NCBI GenBank assembly: GCA_029339195.1
Contig: JAPTJF010000231.1
Location: 31,653 to 95,652 of the forward strand
Direction of reading: 5' to 3'
DNA: 64,000 nucleotides
Source: Micractinium sp. NFX-FRZ
Taxonomy: Eukaryota; Chlorophyta; Trebouxiophyceae; Chlorellales; Chlorellaceae
The position numbers and the translations under genes are program-made. The notes below the pieces were generated by a model. The model was not told where the DNA came from. It searched no databases and worked only from the letters and a program-made list of their open reading frames with translations. Positions 44,389 to 55,295 of the stretch are shown piece after piece (position 1 is the stretch's first letter; every line of letters starts with the position of its first letter).

Positions 44389-47300
44389 ATGCAAGGCAAT
44401 CTCTATGCGCTGCTACCGGCTCTGCTGCTCCTGGCGGCGGGGGCGCCGCGGCCCTGCTGCTGCCTGGCTGTTGCCGCCGCCACCGTCGACACATTCCTGG
44501 ACAGCAGCCTCCAACTGATGGGTGTGTATGTCGACCCTAACGACACCCAAACATCCAATGGCCTGGACCCAGCAGTGAACCCCATCGTTGCTGACCTGCC
44601 AATGGACGAACCGCCGCTGGTGAGGCCGTGACTGCGGGGACCCGGGCAGACGGTGCAGCAGGGTTTTTTTTTTTTTTTTTTGCATACGGCCACCATTGCG
44701 TGTATGTGGCTTAAGTTGTTGGGGCAGGCGACGCCTCGCACACGCAGCCTGGGTAGCATGCATGTGGTATACCGGGTTGCCATCGACCATCAGACAGTCC
44801 TGGACACCTCGCTCCCGCCCCTGCAGGCGCGCACTGCGGTGGGGTGGGAGCCCGAGGGCATCCACCTCACCATGTGGAGCTCCGACACAATCCTAGTCAG
44901 CTGGCAGACTGGCAGTGAGTGGTGGGACGGCAGGTGCCAGTACGTGGGCAGCACGATTTGGTGAAGGTGGTGCGGCACTTGGCAGCCCAGCCGCCAGCCC
45001 TTTGAACCACTCTCGCCTCATCCCATGCTGCAGAGCCACGCACGGGGCCCACCGCCGCCCCTCCGGCGCCCCACACCGCATCGGAGGTGGTCGGCCGGGT
45101 GCGGTTTGGCACCTCGCCGGGGCAGTACAGCGAGACGGCATCTGGTGGCGCCGATGTCGTGTACAGCTATGGCTATGATGAGGCAGCGGGGGGCATGACT
45201 TACCAGGTGGGGCCTGGCGCCCGGCTGGGATCTCTGCTGTAACCGTGGCACTACAGTCTTTGCACATTCATCTCACATTTCACATTCATACTACAGTGTG
45301 TATGTTGTGTCTCTGCATGCTGGTGTGTTGCTTGCTGGTGCTGGCAATGGCTAATGGGTGGGCATGCTGGTTTCTGCTGAGGGAGGCGGCACCTGCCACA
45401 CCCTCACATGGAGGGGGGGACCATGTGCTGCCACCCCTGCTGCTGCTGCTGCCGCTGCAGAGCCCCATCCTGCACCACGTGCTGCTCAAGGGGCTGGAAC
45501 CGGGGCAGACCTACTACTATCGCGTCGGTGAGAGGTGCAGCAAAGGAAGACGGCAGGCAGCAACCCAGCATGGCATGCCTGGCGGCCCAGGGGTCAAGCA
45601 CGGGTCATGGGAGTGAGCATGGGAGTGAGCACGGGACTGAGCATGGACACCTCCCATGCCGCCCTGGCTCACCCACCCGCAGGGGGAAGCCACCCAAACG
45701 GCACCGCCACACCCGACAGCGCCGAGTTCAGCTTCAGGATGCCGGGGGGGCCGCCCAGCCAGCTGCGGATCGGCGTGATTGGTGACCCAGGTGGGGCGGG
45801 GGTGGGGGTGGACGAGTGGGTGGGCGCCTGCTATGTGACGTCCCAGGAGGTATCGTGAAGTGGGTGGGCGTCTGCTATGTGACGTCCCAGGAGGTGGCGT
45901 GAGGTGGACAGCGGGTGGGTGGGTGAGTGCCAGCCATGCTGTGCACGCTGTCTTGACCATCACCACGTTGCAGCAGCGAGAGGGCGGCGCCCCTCACCCA
46001 GCCTGCACTGCGCCCCTGCTGTGTGCCCTGTGCAGGCCAGACGTACAACACATCCCGTGTGCTGCAGCAGCTGGCGGCCAGCAAGCCCGACGTGGTCGTC
46101 ATGCTGGGCGACCTGAGCTGTGGGTGCAGTTTCACCTCTTGTGTGCCGCTGTGGGTGTTCTGCGATCACACTGGTTGATGCCGCCGCCCTGTGGTGTTCT
46201 TGCCGGGACAGTTGAGCTGTGAGCTTGCCTGCTGTCAACTGCCTTGACTGCTGTGTGTTCGAAGGTAGCTGGGGACAAAGGATCAGACTGCAGCCGTATG
46301 TGCAAGAAGCACTTGCGACATCAACTGCGCATCATTGATCGTCTTGCAATGCCGCCTTGCCTTATAGATGCCGATCTCTACTTCTCGAACCAGACGGACG
46401 GCAACTGGAGCTTTGCCAGCCCACCGTCCACCCAGCAGCTGTGAGTGCCGCAGCCCGCCACAGCAGCCTGCACCGCCTGCGCTCCACTTACCTCATGCAG
46501 CACTGCTGCGCTTTGCATGCATGCAGGGGCCGTGCCCTGCCTTTCGACTGCCCCTTCAGCAGACAGGCACCTTCCTCACTGGCTGGCACAAAGCAGCCCT
46601 CCGTCCCCGCTCTGGCTCTGGCGTACCCCCTGCCTGACGGCCCCCCGCCCCACGCATGCGTGCAGGCGGTGGGACGCGTTTGCCCGCCTCACAGAGCCGC
46701 TGCTGGCCCGGGTGCCCGGCATCTACATTGGAGGCAACCACGAGACGGAGGTCCAGGCGCTGGCGGGCGGCGCCACCTTCACCGCCTTCAACGCCCGCTA
46801 CCCCGCCCCGCAGGTGATTAATTATAAAGTTCCTAATGGTGCCCCCCCCCTCCCCCGCTCCCAGCTTGATGTCCATACTGGAGGAGAGGACCAGCCACCC
46901 CCGCCCCTCTTCACCCTACACCCTACTGTACTACTGTGGCCCGCCCCCGGCCACCGCACCGGCGCCACCCCTCCCTCCCTCCATGCTTGCCTCCCCCCCC
47001 GCAGGACCCGGGGAGCATCGACACAGCCCCCAACAACGCCTCCCACTACCTCAACGCCACAAACAGGATGCAGTTTGCCAACGAGTCGGAGTGTGAGTGA
47101 GGGCAAGGGGTAGGCCAGCAGGGTTGGCAGAGGGAGCTGCGGGGCCTGTGGGGAGGCGTGCGTGGTGGCTTATGGCGGCGCGCCTGCACGACTCCGGGGC
47201 ACCAACTGCGCAGCGGCTTGCTGGGCTTGGTGCATTCTGGCGTATGCTTGCTCGGTGTGCCTGCCCATGCGCTCGCCCAGCGCTCCCGTGCCGCTGCACC

Positions 47301-49711
47301 ACTCCCTGCCCTGCGCCTCTGCATTTACATTCCGCCGTCCCCCCGCCCGCCGCCCCCTCCCCCTAGCAGTCCCAGGAGTTCTGCTATCTCTGTGCACTCT
47401 AAACATAACTGTTTGGGTTCCCCCCCTGCAGATGACGTGCACAGCGGCTTCTTCTCTATGGAGCTGCCCCACACCAAGGTCATCGTGCTCACCAGCTATG
47501 TGAGCGGCCCGCCTGCTTAGCCACGGCAGTGCAGCTGCAATGAAGCTGCACCCTGCTGATGAGCTCCCGTTGATCCATGCGCTGCTGGGTGTAATCAATG
47601 GCGCGGTGGGCGTGCCTGTGTGCACACTCCGGCATCCCACCTCCTGGCCATGCGGCCTGCTGCTTTGCCCGCTGCCCGCCCACTCATCCCCACGTCGCTC
47701 CCCTCCCGCCCGCCCGCAGCTGCCGTACAGCCCCGCCTCTCGGCAGTACCGCTGGGCAGCCGCAGAGCTGTCCGCCGTCAACCGCACCGCCACGCCTTGG
47801 CTCGTCGTGCTCATGCACAGCGCGCCCCGCATGTCTTACGGCACAGACTGGGGGATGTTCAAGGTGGGCAGGCAGCAGGCACGGGCAGCCAGGTCGAGGG
47901 AAGCCTGCGCCATGCTCACGTGGCAGGCAGCAGGCACGGGCAGCCAGCTCAAGGGAAGCGTGCGCCACGCTCATGTGCAGCAGCGGGACGCTTTATGTGG
48001 GAGAGCAAGAGCCACCCCTCTGGCTGCCCCGCTCCCCGGCCACCCACACTGCCGACCCCCTCCCATCCCCTTCACGCCCCTCCTTTCTTCACAGTCCCCG
48101 CCCCAAACCCGTCGGCCACATTCCCTGCCACACATGCCCTTCACACTCAGCGCTTTCCTCCTCCTGTCCCCGTCTCAGCAATGTTCTCTCCTGCCCCGCT
48201 CACCACCCACCCAGGAGCTGGAGGAGTGGATGGGCTTCTATGAACCACTCTTCTACCAGGCCCAAGTCGACCTGGTGCGCACTGTGTGCCAGTCCCAGCC
48301 ATTCCAAACTCCAGCTTGCGATTGCCAGCGCAACCGCGTGCCGTGCCCAGCCCGCTTGCTGCCTACCTGCGGTCCTGCTAGCCCTGCACGCGGACGCCGC
48401 TGTCGCCATCCCTGCTGCTGCCGACGGTTGGGTCCCATTGTGTCAATGCCAGCCACGCCTGCCTCCCACACTGCTTCCCCGTGCTAGCAGATGCTGAGCG
48501 GGCATGTGCATGCATACGAGCGCACCCTGCCCAATTACAACTACTCAGTGGACCCGTGCGCCACGGCTTACATCGTGATTGGTGCGTGGCAGAGGTGGCG
48601 GTGATGTGGGCGTGCTGTGTGGGGGCGCAATGTGGACATTGTGCATGCACGGCTGGCCCGCCCTCACCTATGCCTGCCGGGCCTAATCTGCTCCTGCGCC
48701 GTCTGCTTACGCAAGCACCCTATGTCAGAGGGGCCTTTAACTTCGAATGCAAGTAATCATGACACGATTCGCTCCAGCTGCGCCTGTCTATCTGTTACCT
48801 GGGCACCGCCGACCTGCCCACCGACCCACCTCAACGGCCCGGCCCACCTTGGTTGCAGGGGACGGCGGCAATGCGGAGGGGCCAGAGTCCCACTTCGTTG
48901 ACAGCGCAACGCCGCCCGTCTACTGCTCCAACCAGTCGCTCTACTCCCAGCCCAGCTACCAGCCCACCACGACAGGGCAGGTGAGCGGGGTGGGGCGCGT
49001 GAGAGTGCCGACCGTGCTGTGTGGCACAGGCGTGCGCAGGGCATCAGCGGCGGTGATGCGGGAGTGCTGGGTGGGGCCACAGGGACATGTGTGCATGCAG
49101 AGAGGTGCTGCTGCTGGTGGCCCCCACATGTTGATGATTCCATCATGCTCGTGCCCCCCTCCCCCGCCCCTGCCCCCCGCCTCCTCCCCTCCCCCCCTCA
49201 TGCAGCCCACGCTCACCTACCAAGACGGCATCTTCTGCCCCACCTCCCAGCCCGAGTGGTCTGCCTTCCGGGAGCCGTCGTTTGGTCATGGTGGGTCGGG
49301 TCACATGCCTGCCCACCCTGCAACTTGCCACTGCACCCGCCAGCCTCGGTTGTCCACTTCCTTGAGCAGGGCGGCGGCTCGCTGCCAATGCAGGTCGACA
49401 TGGCGCACACTGCCTGCCGCCCTACCTTCTCCTCACCGCCTCCGCCGCCTGGATCTGCCTCCCTGACTGCAGCCCTGCTGACCATTGTCAACGGCACGTC
49501 GGCCGAGTGGGCGTGGCACCGGAGCCAAAACGACACAGTTGTGATTGCAGATGGGGTGGCGATGCATCGATCTTTGGGTTGTGGGTCAACGGCGGGCCCG
49601 CCGCCGCCGGCCGGCAGCGGCACAAGCAGCGGCGGCACGAAGGCAGCAGCGGGCGCGCTGACGATGGCGGCAGCGGTGTTGACGGCGGCAGCCGCTGGCT
49701 GCTTTCAGTGA
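44389..49711 (+). CDS. Purple acid phosphatase (metallophosphoesterase), secreted, possibly GPI-anchored
   Basis: About 16 exons. Exon 1 is 44389..44619, with a signal peptide (MQGNLYALLPALLLLAAG). A fibronectin-like N-terminal domain (LILVSWQTG-type strand, LEPGQTYYYRVG) precedes the catalytic domain. All five metal-binding motifs appear in order: GVIGDPGQTYN, VVVMLGDLSYADLY (Y and A joined across an intron), GGNHETE, VVLMHSAPRMSYG and LSGHVHAYER. The last exon ends with a small-residue/hydrophobic tail (GALTMAAAVLTAAAAGCFQ) after a Gly/Ser/Pro linker, as in GPI-anchored proteins. The enzyme hydrolyses phosphate monoesters at acid pH, usually for phosphate scavenging outside the cell. Intron 1 has a T18 run at 44664-44681. 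Introns also hold a 44-bp and a 55-bp tandem duplication. Confidence 0.93.
45815..45902. repeat. 44-bp tandem duplication in a phosphatase-gene intron
   Basis: Two copies (45815-45858 and 45859-45902) differ at only a few positions. Each contains CTATGTGACGTCCCAGGAGG. Confidence 0.9.
47867..47976. repeat. 55-bp tandem duplication in a phosphatase-gene intron
   Basis: Two imperfect copies starting at 47867 and 47922, each beginning GGCAGGCAGCAGGCACGGGC. They lie just after the donor that ends the GTDWGMFK exon. Confidence 0.85.
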
Positions 49712-50228
49712 TGTCTCAACAACGTTTTACTAACTTATTTATGACATGCTTAACTTATTACATTGCAAATGAATTCTGGATGTGGACAAGTCTACTTCTA
49801 CTTCAGGCACCTGGTGGCTGCTGTCCCTGCTGCGCCGTCGGCCAGGTGCCAGGCACCCACACGTGCGATGCTCCAGAAGCAGTGGCTTGGCGGCCTTCCT
49901 CTTGCAAGGCGGGTGCCATTGGTGCCACTCAGCTGCATCTTCACTCTTTTGCTGGCCGCCCCGCGGAGCGACTTCCCGCACCGGCGGTAGGAGGACCGTC
50001 GACGGCCCTCGCTCGCGTGCTCCTCAAATCTGCTAGAAGCGCTGGAGCCAGCCGCAGGTGGCCCTCCAGCAGAGGTGGTGGGTGGGTGGCGGCGGCAGGC
50101 AGTGGCGGCAGGAGGGCTCGGCAGGCAGGCAGCAGGTGGCCAAGCAACCAAGCTCCTTGTCTCTCCCCCTCCTCCCACAGGTGCCTGTGATGGGTCTGGC
50201 GCCAGCCGGCAAGTGAAGTAGCCAGCCA
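49712..50228. other. 3' UTR and intergenic region
   Basis: The first 70 bp are unusually A/T-rich for this window (TTTACTAACTTATTTATG, then TTACTTACATT-like sequence) and are probably the phosphatase 3' UTR. The remainder should be the J-domain gene promoter. No gene or RNA was recognised. Confidence 0.5.
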
Positions 50229-52173
50229 TGGTCGACTTCTACAAGGTGCAGTGATGTGGGTGCTGAGCGCCTGTTGGGCGTCGTGCGTCCGCGTGAAGCA
50301 CTGTTGGCCCTGCTGGGAACAGTGTTGTAGGGCGGCCCACAGCCTGCGCTTCCCCGTGCCGTGCACTGCACACTGGCGCACATGTGGACCACAGCAGTTG
50401 GGTGGGCAGCGCTGGGCACACACCAGCCTGGTGGTCAGCGCCAGACACGCTCCTGCAGTTACAGCAGAGCCCTGCTTCGCTCTGCCGAGCACTGCTGCCC
50501 CCATTGCGTCTTGCCCTGCTGCACCCTCATTGCTTACTGCCGCCCCTGTTCCTCCTTGCTTCTCACTCGCCCCCAGGTACTGGGCGTATCAGAGGATGCA
50601 ACGCCTGCTGAGATCAAAGCAGCCTACCGGCGGCAGGCGTTTGCACTGCACCCCGACACGTGCGTGTCAGCAACAGCTGTTGTTGCAGCCGGACAGCGTG
50701 CTTGCAGGGATGCAGCCTGGCTAGCCGTGCTGAGGCCACAGCTACGGGCCTGGCTCCCTTGCCGCCTCGTTCTCAACCCTTGTTTTGAAGTCCACCCGCC
50801 TGCCGCCGCTCCTGCCCTCATGCCATGCACGCCTCGACCTCACCTCGCCCCTCTCCCCCCGCCACCCCTCGCCCGCCCTGCAGCAACCCAGAGGGTGCCG
50901 GGAGCGCAGCGCAGGCTCGCTTTGCCGAGCTGCAGGAGGCCTATACGGTGCTGCGAGACGAGGGGAAGCGGGCGCAGTATGACCGCATGCGAGCTGCTGG
51001 CTTTGGAGGCCCCGAGTTTGGAGATGCCCCGGACAGCACAGGCGGGTACAGCACTCCCTGGGGGCAGCCGTCGATGGATAGCCGGGACTTCGATGCGGCG
51101 TTTGACGCATGGTGGAAGAAGATGAGCGAAGAGTGAGTGGATCCTTGATTGAGCGGTGGGAGGGCGGCTGGGTGTGGGAGTGGGGTGATGGCAGGGTGGC
51201 AGTGAGGAAGATGAGGGAGGTGGGTGGGCAGGGATTTGGAGGGTGACTGGCCTTGGAGGGTTGTGGGGGTGGCCGTGCTGGGGTGAGGTGGGAAGGGAAG
51301 GCAATCGAGCGACCTGCATTCCTTCAGGCTGCCTCTCCTGCTCTCCTCGGAGCCAATTTAAACCTGTATCGCACCCCTCAGGTCTTACTTGGACAAGCAG
51401 CAGCGTGCCTGGGGGGGCATGTACAGGGATCATATGCCCGACCCCCGGCCTGCCTGCCTGCCAATCTTGCCCTCCCCACTCCTGCCCGCACAGCCTCTGC
51501 TCAGTGTTGAGGAGCTACCATGCCGAGCACCCCTGCAACCTCAGTTGTGTTGCGGAGCCCTGATGCCACAAGGTCGCCTCCTCCCCTGCTTGCCTGCGCA
51601 GGTTTGACAGCTATGAGGAGCGGCAGTACATGAAGGAGCGGTCGAATGCGGAGCGTATGGCGCGTGCCGCGGCCTGGGAGTGGGAGAAGCAGGAGGCGCA
51701 GGCCAACAAGGTGCGGCAGGGGCAGGAGTGAGGGGAGGGGGCGGAATGCACCCGGTGTGTTGGGAGGTATCAACACAGCAGCAGGAGGCGCGGGCCAACC
51801 GAGTTGGGAGTGAGCAAGCCTCGCCCTGCCTCGCCCGCAGGTGCGCGCCCAGAAGCTCAAGTGGCGCACTGAGGACGCGCGGCTGCAGCGGCACGCCACC
51901 ACGCTGCGCCGCTTCTGGCAGACCCACTCCGGGCTCACACTGGGGGATGCCCTCGTGGCGGGGCTCTGCCTGGTGGGCACAGCAGGCATAGCGCTGGCCT
52001 GGCGCACCCACATCCGAGAAGCGCAGGAAGCACAGCAGGCGAAGCAGCAACAGCAGCAGCAGCAGCAGGCGCAGGAGGGGCCTGCAGGCGTGCCGGCGGC
52101 AGCAGCGTCTGCGGCAGCAGCAGCAGCAGCAGCAGCAGTAGCAGCGGCAACGGCAGCAGCAGTGCCCCCCTGA
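50229..52173 (+). CDS. J-domain (DnaJ-like) membrane protein
   Basis: Exon 1 is only 18 nt (50229..50246, MVDFYK). It joins VLGVSEDATPAEIKAAYRRQ, ALHPDTNPEG and ARFAELQEAYTVLRDEGKRA, a complete J domain with its HPD motif. Later exons give MDSRDFDAAFDAWWKK, DSYEERQYMKERS and a charged coiled segment. Near the C-terminus is one membrane helix (LTLGDALVAGLCLVGTAGIA), followed by a Gln/Ala-rich tail ending AAAVPP. J proteins recruit and stimulate Hsp70. This one probably does so at a membrane, with the type unresolved. The intron joining GGM to FDSYEE uses donor AT|GTACAG, chosen by phase. The last intron holds a decayed copy of the preceding exon end. Confidence 0.88.
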
Positions 52174-52818
52174 CTTCCCATCCCACCAGGACTTGCGCTT
52201 CACGCTCTCACGTGTGTACAAACAAACCCACAACGCATGCTTGTGTGTGATCTACCCTTGCACCTGTGCCCTCTCTTCCCCCGTGGACATTCTTTCGCAT
52301 CGCTTTATCCTCAATGAAAGACCGAACTGCCATTTCATGACCCATGCCACATCCCTGCTCTGCTCCTGCCTGCCGCGCTCCCTGCTCTGTTACTCTTGTG
52401 CTGCTCCATTCTTGCTTTGCTGCCCACCCTACACCAGTCCCCAGTTACTTCTCACATCCTCTCTGTCCTGGTCGGCCGCGTTGCCACCAGCCGTGGCAGC
52501 TGAAGAATGATTGCAACCGAAAGGGCCTGATAGCTTGTGCAGAGTACAGCAGGCGGGTGGTGAGGGGGGGCAGAGAGAGTGGTGAAGGGGGAGGAGGCAG
52601 GGAAAGGGAGCGCGGAAAGGTCAGTACTAGACGTCGTCAGATGGGGAGCCATACACACAGCAAGTAAATCAAAAACAGTCATGAGAGAGAGAGGCAGACG
52701 ATGGCTGGGAAGCGCGGGCAGGGGGCGGTGCAGCACAGTTGGCGGGCAGCATCAGCTTCGCACCCCTCCGCCGGGGCCGCTCGTCCCGCCACCCTCAATT
52801 CGTACTAGAGTGTACTGC
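52174..52818. other. Tail-to-tail gap of 0.65 kb
   Basis: Converging 3' UTRs of the J-domain gene and the methionine aminopeptidase gene. The left part is C/T-rich on the + strand and the part near 52560-52720 is G/A-rich. No gene, RNA or clear TGTAA signal was found. Confidence 0.45.
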
Positions 52819-55069
52819 TCACTCATACTTTGTCAGTATATCCACCCCGTTGTCCGTCACCAGCAGCGTGTGCTCCCACTGTGCCGACAGGCTGCCGTCG
52901 GCGGTGACAGCTGTCCACCCGTCCTTCCAGTACCGCTCGTTGGGGCGCCCCCTGGTGAACATCGGCTCAATGGTGAACGTCATGCCCTTCTGCAGCATCC
53001 CCGGCTCGTTGTTCCTGCACACCGTAAGAAACACAGGGATGGACGCCAAAGGAGCGAGTGAGCGCTCAAACTTTCTGACTGAAACGGCAGCCCCTGGGGC
53101 ACGGACGATGGCGGTTCTTGCGGGTACAGTGAGGGGAAGGGAGGGAGGGAGGAGGTGACACATGCTCGGGCGGGCCGTTGGTGCTGGCCGGGGTGCCATA
53201 AAGGGCCAAGGGCAATGCCAGCGAGAGCGCTGCTCTTGAACCGTTGACGATCGACCCACTACAATACTACGTGTTGCCTGCCTGCCTGCCTGCCCCTGCC
53301 TGCCTCTGCCTGCCTGCCTGCCCCCCCCTGAGAGCCAACATACCCACCCCGCCCCTCCCATTGCCCCATCCCACCCGCACCCCCCACCCACCTGTGGTGC
53401 GCGACATGCGGCCAGGAGTGGAAGACGGTGCCCACTCCATGCCCCACAAAGACCTTGACCACTCCATACCCATGCTTGTCGCCAATGGCGTGGATTGTGC
53501 GCCCAATCTCCTTGACAGGCACCCCGGGACCGCAGATCTTGATGGCTGTTGGAGGCGGGCGGGAGGGCGCGGAGGGCAGGGGGGCAATGCGGGAGTCAGG
53601 CGAGTGTTACGGTTTGTGCAGCAGGCAGGGGCAGCGGAACTGGTGAATCGGGGCAGGCAAGCAGGCCAGGGCCGCTGCTATGGTGAAGGGCTGCCGCAAA
53701 CGCACGGCACGGGACACTGCGTTGCTCCGCCAGGGCAGGCGCCCCCTACTACTATATACTGGCCCCACGCCGCCCCACCCACCCGCGTTCAGGGCCTCCT
53801 TGGTTGCCTCGCACAGCTGGCGCGCCTCGGGGGACACGTTGCCGACGTAGAACATGCGGGAGGTGTCGCCGTGGTGGCCCTGCAGGTGCCATAGGAGGCA
53901 GGAGTTCATCACAAACAGGGGCAGCGTAGACATACCAACAAGCGGAAGGCAACGTTTGATGTTGACACTGCCTGCGCTCCAATCAGCCTCGCCCAGCCTC
54001 CATAGAGCTGCCCACCCGGTCCCTGCCGCCCCTCTCCCCCGCCCCCTTTCATCCACCCTCTCTCAGCCTCACATTGAGGAACACGGTGACGTCAATGTTG
54101 ACAATGTCGCCGTCCCTGAGGGCGCGCGAGTCCGGGATGCCGTGGCAGATGCACTCGTTGACCGAGGTGCACACGCTCTTGGGGAAGCGGCCGTAGTTGA
54201 GGGGGGAGGGGTAGGCGCCCGCCTCAACAATCATAGCGTGCACGGCGCAGTCAATCTCGTCGGTCGTCACCCCCGGCTGCGCCATCTTGCCAGCCATCTC
54301 CAGCACCTGTTGTGGCCGGCGATGGCGGGGTCGATGTTTGGGAGGACAGCATGGATAGGTGGCTTGGCGCAGGCAGGCAGGCGGGCATGCCCCATGCAAG
54401 TAGCGGATCACGGCATGCCGCGGCAGCATCAGGCCCGCAATGGAGGCTCCTGGCAGCGCTCGGCTCTCAGGCTGGCGCTTCAGCTCCACACTTGCCGTCA
54501 GGCCCAGCCAATAGAGTCAATACCAAGGAACCGCACTCAGCTGCCGACAATCCTACTTCGATAGCGCTGCCCCTCGCACCTCTGCCGCCAGCTTGCCCGC
54601 TGCCCGCATCTTCTCGATGCCAGCTGCATCGTGGATCTGCGGGTTTGGGTCCCAGTCTGGCATCATGCCGCTGTCTGCATACGGCGGCCGCGGGATGTGC
54701 GCCGGCACCTCCAGCATTGGAGACACCTTGCCAGGGCGCAGCGGCGGCGGCCGCTCCACCTCGTCCCTGCACGCGGGCAGGGGGCGGTGGCGGCAGCGGC
54801 GGCGGCAGCAAGGGGTGAGCGGGCCACGTGCGCTTGTGGGTGCTGCAGATCCGGCGCAGCTTCAGGCGCATTAGGTTGGCACGGAGAAGCGCAACTCACT
54901 TCTTGCCGCTGAGGCTGAGCAGTTCCGACAGGCCTTTGCGGGCCTGCGAGACCACCTCGATGGCTCTAACCCTGCTGGCACGGAAGCCGCGGCGCTGAGC
55001 AAGCAGCTGGCTGGAGCGCCCCCACAGCGCCACCGCTCCGCGGCACTGTGCCGTTGCAGCGAGGGCCAT
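52819..55069 (-). CDS. Type I methionine aminopeptidase, organelle-targeted
   Basis: Six exons on the minus strand. The leader ([20 protein letters not shown], then QRRGFRASR) looks like a plastid or mitochondrial transit peptide. The catalytic domain reads in order: [105 protein letters not shown] and [11 protein letters not shown]. The metal ligands (two Asp, one His and two Glu) and the catalytic His are all present. The enzyme removes the initiator methionine from new proteins. The length is about that of plant MAP1B/1C/1D. ATG 55069 is the only ATG before the transit-like leader. Confidence 0.95.
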
Positions 55070-55295
55070 GGCGTCAGATGTGATGTGGGTGAGTGCCAAA
55101 GCTGCTCAATTGTGCTGGCCCGCAGTATTGTCACCTACTTCCGGCGTTTCCCACTGTTTCAGCCAGCGTGGCATTGTCGTTTGTTTCTGCAGGCTTGACG
55201 CGAGCAAACTTGCTCATACTGGTTGTGCCCAGCGTGATCAGCCAGTCGGACGTATTTCAGGGGTCAACTTCAAGCAGGCGCGGTTCACGGGCGAC
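55070..55295. promoter_or_regulatory. Divergent promoter between METAP and the PhzF-like gene
   Basis: Only 226 bp separate the two ATGs, so both promoters and leaders overlap. The + strand frame stays open upstream of the chosen PhzF start, so a longer N-terminus is possible. Confidence 0.5.
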
